NCBI GenBank assembly: GCA_963801065.1 | Contig: CAWDDG010000003.1 | Location: 310,001-374,000 of the forward strand | Direction: 5' to 3' | Source of the DNA: CAWDDG01 sp963801065 | Lineage (GTDB): Bacteria > Actinomycetota > Actinomycetes > Jiangellales > Jiangellaceae | Length of the DNA stretch: 64,000 bases | In this document: in pieces, positions 31,338 to 39,026 of the stretch | Layout: every line of letters begins with the position of its first letter | How positions within the stretch are numbered: position 1 is the first letter of the stretch | Made by a program: the position numbers and the translations under genes | The notes under the pieces: generated by a model | The model's input: the letters and a program-made list of their open reading frames with translations, nothing else | What the model was told of the DNA's origin: nothing | Database searches by the model: none

Positions 31338-31445
31338 GGGGTGCCTCTCAACGGTTTCAGGGTGGGCGTACAAACCTCACAAGTTTAGCCGACCTCGTGA
31401 ACGACCTCCGAATCGGAGATCGCCGCCGATGGCCGGCCGGGTACG

Positions 31446-31519
31446 TAGCGGGGGCGGGACTCGAACCCGCGACACAACGATTATGAGCCGTTTGCTCTAA
31501 CCACCTGAGCTACCCCGCC
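31446..31519 (-). tRNA. trnM: tRNA-Met (CAT), elongator type
   Basis: A 74-nt cloverleaf. The acceptor GGCGGGG pairs with CCCCGCT (one terminal G-U), the anticodon loop is CTCATAA (CAT), and the T-arm is GCGGG TTCGAGT CCCGC. The paired first acceptor base argues against initiator tRNA. A tRNA-Ile with modified CAT cannot be fully excluded. It is upstream of rpmG. Confidence 0.93.
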
Positions 31520-31556
31520 CCGTCCAGCGCCGACCGCCAGGCCGACGCCCGACGAG

Positions 31557-31629
31557 AGCCCCAATACGGAATCGAACCGTAGACCTTCTCCTTACCATGG
31601 AGACGCTCTGCCGACTGAGCTATTGGGGC
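31557..31629 (-). tRNA. trnT: tRNA-Thr (GGT)
   Basis: A 73-nt cloverleaf with acceptor GCCCCAA/TTGGGGC, anticodon stem TCTCC/GGAGA and loop ATGGTAA (anticodon GGT). It lies 37 bp from tRNA-Met on the same strand, so the two are probably processed from one transcript. Confidence 0.96.
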
Positions 31630-31709
31630 GAGCCGCAGACGAGGGTACACAACCGCGCGGAGGTCGGAGAAATCCGTTCGCCCTACGCTGGCAGCGGGAG
31701 TTGAGCCCG

Positions 31710-32081
31710 ATGGCGTACCAGCTGCTGACGACCTTGATCGTGGGCCTGCACTTCGCGTGGCTCGCGTACATCGCGGCCGGCGGTTTCCTTGCCTGGCGCT
31801 GGCCCTGGGCCGTCTGGCCGCACCTGGGCGCGGTGTCCTGGGGGGTCGCCCTCGTCGCCGCCGGCCTCGACTGCCCGCTCACCGCCGCCGAGGACTGGGC
31901 GCGGCAGCGCGCCGGCGAACCGCCCCTGACGGCCGGGTTCGTCGACCGCTATATCGAGGGCGTGATCTACCCCGAGCGCTACACAGGTCTCGTGCAGGCG
32001 CTGATCGTTGTCGTGGTCGCGGTGTCCTGGGCGGGCGTCTACGTGCGGTGGCGCCGCTCTCGGGCAATGGCGACACCCTGA
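31710..32081 (+). CDS. DUF2784-family membrane protein
   Basis: 123 residues with about three membrane helices (LLTTLIVGLHFAWLAYIAAG, VSWGVALVAAGLDCPLT, VQALIVVVVAVSWAGVYV). The central LDCPLTAAEDWARQRAGEPP and FVDRYIEGVIYPERY blocks define DUF2784. Its function is unknown. The ATG at 31710 is chosen because the helix begins just after it. It is divergent from tRNA-Thr, and integrase remnant sequence begins at its end. Confidence 0.75.
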   Translation: MAYQLLTTLIVGLHFAWLAYIAAGGFLAWRWPWAVWPHLGAVSWGVALVAAGLDCPLTAAEDWARQRAGEPPLTAGFVDRYIEGVIYPERYTGLVQALIVVVVAVSWAGVYVRWRRSRAMATP

Positions 32082-32160
32082 GCAAGACCGCGACACCGTG
32101 ACCGGTCCACCTGGCGACCTCGGCAGCGGGGAACGTGCTGTTGAGCCAGAGGTTGAGCTT
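32074..32160 (-). pseudogene. Remnant of a tyrosine recombinase C-terminus
   Basis: The minus-strand frame encodes LWLNSTFPAAEVARWTGHGV followed by AVLLRV. That matches the C-terminal motif of actinomycete phage-type integrases (compare the common pattern WLNAGVP..QVAEWAGHSV.VLL.VY). The catalytic Tyr region is lost, and there is no start codon or upstream core. It lies just before the merR promoter. Confidence 0.5.
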
Positions 32161-32196
32161 GACCTTGAAGTGAGGTCCAAGGTTTACGTTGGGTGA
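32159..32196 (+). promoter_or_regulatory. MerR-type promoter and operator
   Basis: A TTGACC -35 (32159-32164) is followed by a dyad ACCTTG (32162-32167) and CAAGGT (32178-32183), with a 10-bp centre. The likely -10 is TACGTT (32185-32190), giving a 20-bp spacer. Over-long spacers with a dyad between the hexamers are the hallmark of promoters that MerR proteins untwist. The transcript would start almost at the merR ATG (32197). Confidence 0.65.
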
Positions 32197-32622
32197 ATGA
32201 CCACGACGACGACGGTGCCCGGGCTGCGGGTCGCTGAACTGGCCCATGCTGTCGGGGTCGCTCCGGACACGGTGCGCTATTACGAGCGGGCCGGGTTGCT
32301 GCCGCCACCGGCACGAACGCCGGCCGGCTACCGCTCCTACGGTGGCGAGGCGGTGGAGCGGCTGCGCTTCATCCAAGGCTGCCAGCGGCTCGGGCTGCAG
32401 CTACGTGACATCGCTGACCTGCTCGCAATTCGCGATACCGGGAAATGCCCGTGTGAGCCTGCGGAACAGCTTCTGCGTCGCCGGCTGACTGAGCTCGATG
32501 CGGAGATGGCCCGGCTGGCGGTGCTGCGCGGCGAGATGGTCGCGATGGTCGAAGCGCTGCCATCGGCGGACTGTCCGCCGCCGGGCCCATCCACCACATG
32601 GTGCCCACCGGAAGGGAGGTGA
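32197..32622 (+). CDS. MerR-family heavy-metal-responsive regulator
   Basis: 141 residues. The winged helix-turn-helix comes first (RVAELAHAVGVAPDTVRYYE, YRSYGGEAVERLRFI), then the dimerisation helix (QLLRRRLTELDAEMARLAVL). Cysteines at 84, 86, 126 and 136 (KCPCEPAEQ, then C-x9-C in the tail) could form a soft-metal site, as in ZntR/PbrR/CueR relatives. The metal is not identifiable. A MerR-type operator precedes it, and its stop codon lies inside the Shine-Dalgarno of the Cys-rich peptide that follows. Confidence 0.88.
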   Translation: MTTTTTVPGLRVAELAHAVGVAPDTVRYYERAGLLPPPARTPAGYRSYGGEAVERLRFIQGCQRLGLQLRDIADLLAIRDTGKCPCEPAEQLLRRRLTELDAEMARLAVLRGEMVAMVEALPSADCPPPGPSTTWCPPEGR

Positions 32623-32627
32623 CCGCG

Positions 32628-32702
32628 ATGACGGACACAGTTCTGGACTGCTGCTGCGACGACCCGGACTGCCCACCGGAGCTCTGCGGCTGCGGCTGCT
32701 GA
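32628..32702 (+). CDS. 24-residue cysteine-rich peptide (candidate micro-metallothionein)
   Basis: The ATG at 32628 is preceded by a near-perfect Shine-Dalgarno (GGGAGGTGA) that overlaps the merR stop, with a 5-nt gap between stop and start. The peptide opens MTDTVLDCCC and closes ELCGCGC: seven cysteines in 24 residues, acidic, with no aromatic residues. A perfect terminator begins 11 nt after its stop. No member of a known family is recognised. Its composition and MerR context suggest a tiny metal-binding or metallochaperone peptide. Translation is inferred, not proven. Confidence 0.7.
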   Translation: MTDTVLDCCCDDPDCPPELCGCGC

Positions 32703-32713
32703 CTGCTACCCCG

Positions 32714-32742
32714 TGGGTCCGCCGAGCGCGCCGGCGGACCCA
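32714..32742 (+). terminator. Perfect terminator closing the merR-peptide unit
   Basis: An 11-bp perfect stem (TGGGTCCGCCG at 32714-32724 with CGGCGGACCCA at 32732-32742) and 7-nt loop lie 11 nt after the peptide stop. This makes promoter, merR, peptide and terminator one complete transcription unit of about 0.6 kb. Confidence 0.8.
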
Positions 32743-32829
32743 GCGCAGACAATCACGAGATGCCGCTGTGGGACAGCTGGGTGGCCTTCCATCGCCGCGA
32801 TGGGCGATGCGGGCTACTGCTGATTTGGC

Positions 32830-33726
32830 TCATGTCCCCAACGCCACAGTGACGCCGCCGGAGAATGCGGAGTCGTGCAGCTCGAGGCTGGCCGGGGTCG
32901 CGTCCGCCGGTATGTCGAACACGACGATGCCGGTGAGCGAGTTGCCTGGGTTGATCTCCTCGTAGAGCGACTGGGCATCCTCGGAGAGGTAGATGGCGGC
33001 CTCGGTGTCGGCGCCCGCCTTCCGACCCTCGGTGTCGATCAGGTACTGGTTGTCCCCGAAGAAAGAGCCCGGCGAGTCGCCATGGTTGGTCACCGTCATG
33101 GTGACTAACACGAACTTGCCTTGCGGCTCAGTGCCGAACTCGGCGGTCCCAATGATCGGCGGGCCGTCTTCGACCGCAGTCACGACGAACGTGAAGTCAC
33201 CATCCCTGGCCTGTTCGCCGATGCCCGGAGGCTCCTGCTCGACCTCCTGCGGGACGGGCTCCACGTCCTGCGGTGCAGGGTCCTCGGGTGCGGCGGGCTC
33301 CTCGGTGGAAGTACCCGTTCTGGACACATCCTCGCCCAGGTCCTCGAACGCGCCGACAACGATCACCACTCCGACGATCGAGAGCAGCAGTGCGACCGCA
33401 CTCGTGATGATTCCCCACAACGCCATGGTCCCGTTGGTGGCCTCGCCACGCTTTGCACGGCCACGACCGGCGAAGCCGAGGATCAGGCCAATCACGCCGA
33501 GGATTCCAGCCATCCAGAAGAACAGCGGGATCAGCCCGGAGATCGCACCAATGATCCCGAGAATGAGCGCGGCAATCCCGAGCCCGTTCCGTGCGGAAGG
33601 CTGCACCTGCGTGGCCACGGGTGCCTCCTGCGCGGTCCACGCAGTGCCGTCCCAGTAGCGTTGGACGGGCGCACCTGACGGGTCCGGATACCACCCTGCG
33701 GGCGGTAACGACTGGTCGTTGGTCAT
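32830..33726 (-). CDS. DUF2510 / DUF4190 / DUF4352 membrane-anchored protein
   Basis: 298 residues in three parts. An N-terminal DUF2510 motif (PPAGWYPDPSG ... QRYWDGTAWT) comes first, then membrane helices with a Gly-rich pattern (LGIAALILGIIGAISGLIPL and ALLLSIVGVVIVVGAF). A Pro/Glu linker leads to an extracytoplasmic DUF4352 domain (FTFVVTAVEDGPP, VLVTMTVTNHGDSPGSF) with an immunoglobulin-like fold. Function unknown. The ATG at 33726 has GGAGGGGG upstream. Confidence 0.8.
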   Translation of the reverse strand: MTNDQSLPPAGWYPDPSGAPVQRYWDGTAWTAQEAPVATQVQPSARNGLGIAALILGIIGAISGLIPLFFWMAGILGVIGLILGFAGRGRAKRGEATNGTMALWGIITSAVALLLSIVGVVIVVGAFEDLGEDVSRTGTSTEEPAAPEDPAPQDVEPVPQEVEQEPPGIGEQARDGDFTFVVTAVEDGPPIIGTAEFGTEPQGKFVLVTMTVTNHGDSPGSFFGDNQYLIDTEGRKAGADTEAAIYLSEDAQSLYEEINPGNSLTGIVVFDIPADATPASLELHDSAFSGGVTVALGT

Positions 33727-33789
33727 GGCGTTCCCCCTCCGCTGAGGGTCGGAACCGTAGCGCTGTCCCCGGACACGCGGGCCGCCCAT

Positions 33790-34070
33790 GCCTCAATTCG
33801 TGCGGCGTCGTCGGAGTGATCGCGGGCAGGAGATGGCCATACACGTCAGCCGTGATCGAGATGGTGCCGTGGCCGAGCCACCGGCTGACCTTGAACAAGT
33901 CGATGCCGGCCGCTAGCCACGTAGACGCGGCGATGTGGCGCAGGTCGTGGAACCGCGGGCCTTCGCTCGCATGACCGACGACGTCTCGGATTGCCTGAGC
34001 CTCGGTGTGGAACACACGTTCGTGCTCATCGCAGACCGCGCGGAAGGTGTCGTCCTCCAGCGGCACAACG
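33790..34070 (-). pseudogene. Truncated tyrosine recombinase (integrase) C-terminal fragment
   Basis: The minus frame encodes VPLEDDTFRAVCDEHERVF and then RFHDLRHIAASTWLAAGIDL, FKVSRWLGHGTISITADVYG and HLLP. These contain the recombinase box II H-x-L-R-H, the following Trp/His region and the catalytic Tyr position. The N-terminal arm-binding and core domains are absent, and the upstream sequence is unrelated up to tRNA-Tyr. It lies 140 bp from tRNA-Tyr, a typical integration site. Confidence 0.7.
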
Positions 34071-34209
34071 CTCGAAACGGTCGGTCGCGCAGAATCTGGA
34101 GACCCGCGGGGTTGACGAGGGGATGACAGAATCGCGATGGTCGGAGGTCCCACGACCGAAGGACCCTTACCGGACATCTGCCCTGGTAGAGGCCCTTTCG
34201 ATCTTGCGG

Positions 34210-34291
34210 TGGCAGGTGTTGGATTCGAACCAACGTAGGCGAAGCCGACGGATTTACAGTCCGCTCCCTTTGGCCACTCGGGCAACCTGCC
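34210..34291 (-). tRNA. trnY: tRNA-Tyr (GTA)
   Basis: An 82-nt class II tRNA with acceptor GGCAGGT/ACCTGCC, anticodon loop CTGTAAA (GTA), a variable arm (CGTCGGCTTCGCCTACG region) and T-loop TTCGAAT. No encoded CCA. It lies next to the integrase fragment. Confidence 0.95.
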
Positions 34292-34390
34292 GGGGTTGGC
34301 GGGCGATTGCCCGACCGGCTGAGAGGATACATGAGGTCGTCGGACCGCCGGCAGTTCGGCGTGCAGGCCCTCGACGGAAGGAGCATCCAG

Positions 34391-34885
34391 GTGGCGGGCG
34401 ATTCCTCGTTCGATGTCGTGAGCAAGATCGACCGGCAGGAGGTCGACAACGCGCTACACCAGGCTGCAAAGGAGATCGGGCAGCGCTTCGACTTCCGCGG
34501 CACGGACGCCGCGATCCGCTGGGCCGGCGAATACGGCGTCGAGATGGAGGCGTCCGCCGAGGACCGCGCCAACGCCGTGCTCGACGTGTTCAAGGACAAG
34601 CTCGTCAAGAGAGGCGTCTCCCTGAAGGCGCTCGACGCCGGTGAGCCGCGCGCGTCCGGCAAGCTCTACAAGATCGGCGCGACGCTTCAGAACGGGCTGA
34701 CGCAGGAGCAGGCCAAGAAGATCACCAAGGCGATCCGTGACGAGGGCCCCAAGAGCGTCAAGTCCCAGGTCCAGGGCGAGGAGGTCCGGGTCTCCGCCAA
34801 GAAGAAGGACGACCTGCAGGCCGTCATCGCGCTGCTCAAGCAGCAGGACTTCGACTTCGCCCTCCAGTTCGTCAACTACCGCTAA
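34391..34885 (+). CDS. YajQ-family nucleotide-binding protein (GTG start)
   Basis: 164 residues. The family opening SSFDVVSKIDRQEVDNALHQ is followed by FDFRGTDAAIRW and ends QQDFDFALQFVNYR. The YajQ (UPF0234) fold is two RRM-like domains; members in other bacteria bind c-di-GMP or RNA. The GTG at 34391 is placed after GAAGGAGC and matches the usual family start. Convergent with htpX. Confidence 0.93.
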   Translation: MAGDSSFDVVSKIDRQEVDNALHQAAKEIGQRFDFRGTDAAIRWAGEYGVEMEASAEDRANAVLDVFKDKLVKRGVSLKALDAGEPRASGKLYKIGATLQNGLTQEQAKKITKAIRDEGPKSVKSQVQGEEVRVSAKKKDDLQAVIALLKQQDFDFALQFVNYR

Positions 34886-34886
34886 C

Positions 34887-34965
34887 CACGTTGATCATGC
34901 AGTTTCTGCGCGACACGCCGGCCGAAGGCCACGGCGTGTCGCGCAGAAACTGCATGATCAACGTG
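34887..34965. repeat. Perfect 34-bp inverted repeat between yajQ and htpX
   Basis: The arm at 34887-34920 (starting CACGTTGATCATGCAGTTTC) is exactly complemented by 34932-34965 around an 11-nt spacer, which itself holds a GCC-GAA-GGC mini-hairpin. It fills the gap between two convergent genes, starting two bases after the yajQ stop and ending nine bases before the htpX stop. It can act as a bidirectional terminator, but its length and perfection exceed what a terminator needs. Confidence 0.85.
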
Positions 34966-34973
34966 CGGGTGGG

Positions 34974-35822
34974 TCAGCGGGGGTAGCCAGCCAACGCCTC
35001 GAGGCGGGCGATCCGGTCCGCCATCGGCGGATGCGAGGCGAACAGCTTCGCGAGCCCCTGCGGGCGGAACGGGTTGGCGATCATCAAGTGGCTGGTCGCC
35101 ACCAGGTCGCGCTCCGGGGGAAGCGGCAGCTGCCGGGTACCCATCTCGAGCTTGCGGAGAGCGCTGGCCAGCGCCAGCGGATCCCCGGTCAGCCGGGCGC
35201 CCTCGGAGTCGGCCTCGAACTCGCGCGACCGACTGATCGCCAGCTGGATGACCGAGGCCGCCACCGGACCGAGCACCATGAGGAGCAGGGCGCCCAGCGG
35301 CCCGGGGCCGCCGTCGTCGTCGCCGCGGGGCAGGAAGAACGCGAAGTTGGCGAGGAACATGACGACACTCGCCAGCGCTCCGGCGACCGACGACGTGAGG
35401 ATGTCGCGGTTGTAGACGTGGGCGAGCTCGTGCCCGAGAACCGCCCGCAGCTCGCGCTCGGTGAGGATCGTGAGGATCCCTTCCGTGCAGCACACCGCTG
35501 CATTCGACGGGTTCCGGCCGGTCGCGAACGCGTTGGGCGCCTGTGTGGGGCTCACATAGAGCCGTGGCATCGGCTGCCGCGCGGAGGTCGAGAGCTCTCG
35601 GACGATGCGGTACATGACGCGCTGCTCTGCCTCGCCGACCGGGTACGCGCGCATCGAGCGCAGCGCGATCTTGTCGCTGTTGAAGTACGCGTAGCCGTTC
35701 GTCGCGAGCGCGACGAACAGGGCGATCCACAGGCCAGTGGTCCCGAACAGCGACCCGACGAACAGGATGAGCGCGGAAAGCAGGCCGAGCAGGGCCGCGG
35801 TCTTGAGTCCGTTGCGGTGCAC
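34974..35822 (-). CDS. htpX: HtpX-like membrane zinc metalloprotease (GTG start)
   Basis: 282 residues. Two N-terminal membrane helices (LLGLLSALILFVGSLFGTTG and the next) are followed by the M48 active-site motif HELAHVYNRD and the downstream zinc ligand in REFEADSEGARLTGD. It degrades damaged membrane proteins. The GTG at 35822 (HRNGLKTAALL follows) is the conserved start; in-frame sequence upstream has no support. It is 130 bp downstream of nuoN. Confidence 0.92.
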   Translation of the reverse strand: MHRNGLKTAALLGLLSALILFVGSLFGTTGLWIALFVALATNGYAYFNSDKIALRSMRAYPVGEAEQRVMYRIVRELSTSARQPMPRLYVSPTQAPNAFATGRNPSNAAVCCTEGILTILTERELRAVLGHELAHVYNRDILTSSVAGALASVVMFLANFAFFLPRGDDDGGPGPLGALLLMVLGPVAASVIQLAISRSREFEADSEGARLTGDPLALASALRKLEMGTRQLPLPPERDLVATSHLMIANPFRPQGLAKLFASHPPMADRIARLEALAGYPR

Positions 35823-35952
35823 ATCCACCTCTCGTGATGGTCCAGCGACCGGGGCGTCTTCACGGTCTGCCGCATCAGAAAACGTACCGTCGGGCCGGCA
35901 CGTTCCCGGCTGTGATCGACGCCATCCTGGGCCGGGCCTGCTTGCGGAGGCG

Positions 35953-37500
35953 TCAGCCCAGCAGGCCCGCGCTCGCATCGGCGAGGCCGAGCACGAGCTG
36001 AGGCAGCACCGAGAACGCCACGCCGGCAGCGAGGACGAACCCGACCGCCATGCCCGAGGTAGCAGGGATTTCGTACGAGACGGCCGGATGGCCCGGCGAC
36101 GGCGCAGCGAAGAGCAACGCCGCCCACCGCAAGTAATACGCGAGCGCGATCACGGTGTTGACGGCGACGGCGACGGCCAGCCAGCCCGCCCCCCCGGACA
36201 CCGCGGAGTCGATGACGACCACCTTGGCCCACAGCCCGGCGATGCCGGGCGGCAACCCGGCCAGGGCGAGAAGGCCGAACGCGAGGGCCGCCGCGCTGGC
36301 CGGCTCGGTGTACGCGAGCCCTCGGTAGTCGTCGATCGCTCCCGCCGGCCGGTGCCTCGACACGATGGCCACGACCCCGAAGGCCGCCAGGTTCACGACG
36401 GCATAGACGCACACGTACGCGACGACCGCCGAGAGTGCCTCCCCGAAGCGACCGCCGCCGACCCCGGTCGACGCCACACCGAGCGGCACGAGCATGTAGC
36501 CCGACTGGGCGATCGACGACCAGGCGAGCAGCCTGACGGCGCGCCGCTGCCGGAGCGCCGCAACGTTGCCCAGCGTCATCGTGGCGACTGCGATAACGGC
36601 GATCACCGGCGCCCACACGTCGGCATACGACGGGAAGCCCTCGCCGACCACGACGACGATGCCGACGATTCCCGCCGCCTTGGACACCACCGACAGATAT
36701 GCGGCGACGACGACCGGGGCGCCGGAATACGTGTCGGGGACCCAGAAATGGAACGGGACAGCGCCGACCTTGAACGCGAGTCCGACCAACGTCAGCACGA
36801 CGCCCGCGGTCGCGACCGAGTTGCGGTTGGACGGGTCGCTCAGCGCGTCCGCGATGCGGTCCAGGTGCAACGAGCCGGTCGCGCCGTAGACCAGGCTGAC
36901 GCCGTAGACCATGACCGCGATGGAGACGACCGAGACCAGGAAGAACGTCAGCGCCGCCTCGGATCCGCGGGCGTCACGCCGGCGCAACCCGACCAGCGCG
37001 AACCCCGGCAGCGAGAGGACTTCGAGCGCGACCACGATCGTGGCCAGATCGCGCGCTGCCGCGAGGAGCAGGGCGCCGGTGGCGGATGCAAGGACGAGGA
37101 ATCCGGTTTCCCCGCCCGGCAGCCGCTGGCGTTCCGGCGATACGGAGTCGTCCGGCAATCGTGGCTCACCCTGGCCGATCTCGGCGTGGGCGAGCAGTAG
37201 TACGACAACTGTCCCCACGAGCACGACGGCCTGGAAGACGAGCGTGAGCTGGTTGACGACGTACGAGCACGATTCCAGTGCACCGTCCCCGTCGATGCAG
37301 AAGGTCGCGCGCGCGTCGCCCCACAAGAGGCCGACGACCACCAGCGCTGCCAGCGTGCCGCCCACGGAGATCGCCGTCAGCACGCCCGCCGCGCGGCGTG
37401 GGAGCCACAGGTCGGCGACGAGAACGGCGAGCGCGGCCGTGGCGACGAGCACGACCGGACCGACAGTGAACCAGTCGACGCCTTGTGCCGTGGCCGTCAC
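35953..37500 (-). CDS. nuoN: NADH-quinone oxidoreductase subunit N (GTG start)
   Basis: 515 residues with about 14 membrane helices, a Mrp-antiporter-type proton-pumping subunit. The conserved broken-helix region is PFHFWVPDTYSGAPVVVAAY, and LLAWSSIAQSGYMLVPLGV follows. The GTG at 37500 overlaps the nuoM stop (GTGA). It is the last gene of the nuoI-J-K-L-M-N block, upstream of htpX. Confidence 0.95.
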   Translation of the reverse strand: MTATAQGVDWFTVGPVVLVATAALAVLVADLWLPRRAAGVLTAISVGGTLAALVVVGLLWGDARATFCIDGDGALESCSYVVNQLTLVFQAVVLVGTVVVLLLAHAEIGQGEPRLPDDSVSPERQRLPGGETGFLVLASATGALLLAAARDLATIVVALEVLSLPGFALVGLRRRDARGSEAALTFFLVSVVSIAVMVYGVSLVYGATGSLHLDRIADALSDPSNRNSVATAGVVLTLVGLAFKVGAVPFHFWVPDTYSGAPVVVAAYLSVVSKAAGIVGIVVVVGEGFPSYADVWAPVIAVIAVATMTLGNVAALRQRRAVRLLAWSSIAQSGYMLVPLGVASTGVGGGRFGEALSAVVAYVCVYAVVNLAAFGVVAIVSRHRPAGAIDDYRGLAYTEPASAAALAFGLLALAGLPPGIAGLWAKVVVIDSAVSGGAGWLAVAVAVNTVIALAYYLRWAALLFAAPSPGHPAVSYEIPATSGMAVGFVLAAGVAFSVLPQLVLGLADASAGLLG

Positions 37501-39026
37501 GACCCGCCCCCGGACAGCAGCGCCTGAACGGCGGGGTCGACCACAGTGAGGACGAGCCCCGGCCACACGCCGAGCAGCAGCGTGAGAGCCACGAGTGGCC
37601 CCCACGAGGCGGCCTCGAGCCGCGTGACGTCGCCGAGGACCGGCAACCGACCGCCGATCACGTCATCGCCCTGACAGACCCGGCGCACGGTCACCAACAG
37701 ATACCACGCCGTCAGCACCAGTCCGAGGAGGGCGATCGCCATCAGCGCCAGGAAGTAGGGCCGCTCCAGCAGTGCCGCGGGCCGGAAGGCTCCGATCACG
37801 GCCAGGAGCTCCCCCCAGAACCCGGCCAGGCCGGGCAGGCCGAGCGAGGCCACGGCGCCGAACGTCAGCAGGGCGCCCAGCCGCGGCAGCCGCGCGTAGA
37901 GGCCGCCACCGAGCTCGTCGAAGTCGCTCGTCCCGTGCCGGTCCTTGATCGCGCCGGCCAGGAAGAAGAGAAGCCCGGTGATCACACCGTGGGCGAGACC
38001 GGCGTACACGGAACCGTTCAAGCCGGCCGGCGTCAGCGTGGCGACGCCGAGCACGACGAAGCCCATGTGACCGACGCTCGAGTACGCGACGAGACGTTTG
38101 AGATCACGCTGGGCCAGGCACGCGAGAGCGCCGTAGACGATGCCGACGACGGCAAGACCACCCAGCACCGGCGCTATTCGGGCGACGCCGTCCGGGACGA
38201 TCGGGACGGCAACCCGGACCAGTCCGTATGAGCCCATCTTCAGTAGGACGCCGGCGAGCAGCACGGATCCCACAGTGGGCGCCTTCGCGTGCGCGTCGGG
38301 CAGCCAGGTGTGCAGCGGCCAGACCGGCACCTTGACCGCCAGCCCGCCGACGATGGCGACCGCGGCGAGCAGCTGGACGCCGCTGGACAGCCCCTCACCG
38401 CCGCGGGCGGCCAGCTCCACCATGTCGAACGTGCCCGTGTGCGCGTGCACCAGCAGGAAGCCGACGAGCATGACGGCCGAGCCGAGCAGCGTGTAGAGGA
38501 TGAACGTCGTCGCGGCCGACGTCCGGCCCGGCCGATCATGCGGGTCACCCCACCACGCGATGAGGAACCACATGGGAACGAGGACGACCTCGAAGAACAG
38601 GAAGAACAGCAGCAGGTCCAGGGCCAGGAAGGTCCCCAGCATCCCCACCTCGAGCAGCAGCACCAGCGCGATGAAGGCCCGCAGCCGGCCGGCCTCTGGC
38701 CGCACCCGCACGGTGTAGAGGCAGCAGCAGAACACCAGGAGCGCCGTGAGCAGCGCGAATGGCAACGAGAGCCCGTCGACCCCCAGATGCCAGCGCAGAT
38801 CGACTGCCGGTGCCCAGGCGGCATCGGTGGCGAACTGGACCGTGCCGCCGTCGTCGGTGTCGAGGAGGACGGCCGCGAGCAGCAGTGCGACAAGGGCAAT
38901 GCCCGACGCCGCCACACCCACGGCCGGCCCCCGTCGATCCCCCACCCGCCGAGGCACGGCAGCAAGCGCTAGGCAGCCGGCCAGCGGTGCGCCGAGCGTG
39001 ACGTGGAGGAGCACCTGGCCGGTCAC
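37497..39026 (-). CDS. nuoM: NADH-quinone oxidoreductase subunit M (GTG start)
   Basis: 509 residues. The antiporter-like core has FFLFFEVVLVPMWFLIAWWG with its membrane glutamate, VKVPVWPLHTWLPDAHAKAP and LVAYSSVGHMGFVVLGV. The GTG at 39026 overlaps the nuoL stop (GTGA); the open frame continuing farther right is a nuoL shadow. It forms a proton channel in the membrane arm. Confidence 0.95.
   Translation of the reverse strand: MTGQVLLHVTLGAPLAGCLALAAVPRRVGDRRGPAVGVAASGIALVALLLAAVLLDTDDGGTVQFATDAAWAPAVDLRWHLGVDGLSLPFALLTALLVFCCCLYTVRVRPEAGRLRAFIALVLLLEVGMLGTFLALDLLLFFLFFEVVLVPMWFLIAWWGDPHDRPGRTSAATTFILYTLLGSAVMLVGFLLVHAHTGTFDMVELAARGGEGLSSGVQLLAAVAIVGGLAVKVPVWPLHTWLPDAHAKAPTVGSVLLAGVLLKMGSYGLVRVAVPIVPDGVARIAPVLGGLAVVGIVYGALACLAQRDLKRLVAYSSVGHMGFVVLGVATLTPAGLNGSVYAGLAHGVITGLLFFLAGAIKDRHGTSDFDELGGGLYARLPRLGALLTFGAVASLGLPGLAGFWGELLAVIGAFRPAALLERPYFLALMAIALLGLVLTAWYLLVTVRRVCQGDDVIGGRLPVLGDVTRLEAASWGPLVALTLLLGVWPGLVLTVVDPAVQALLSGGGS

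Noticed and set aside
31446..31519. Initiator tRNA-fMet
   Set aside because: The first acceptor pair can form (G-U), whereas initiators have an unpaired C1-A72; the elongator form fits better.
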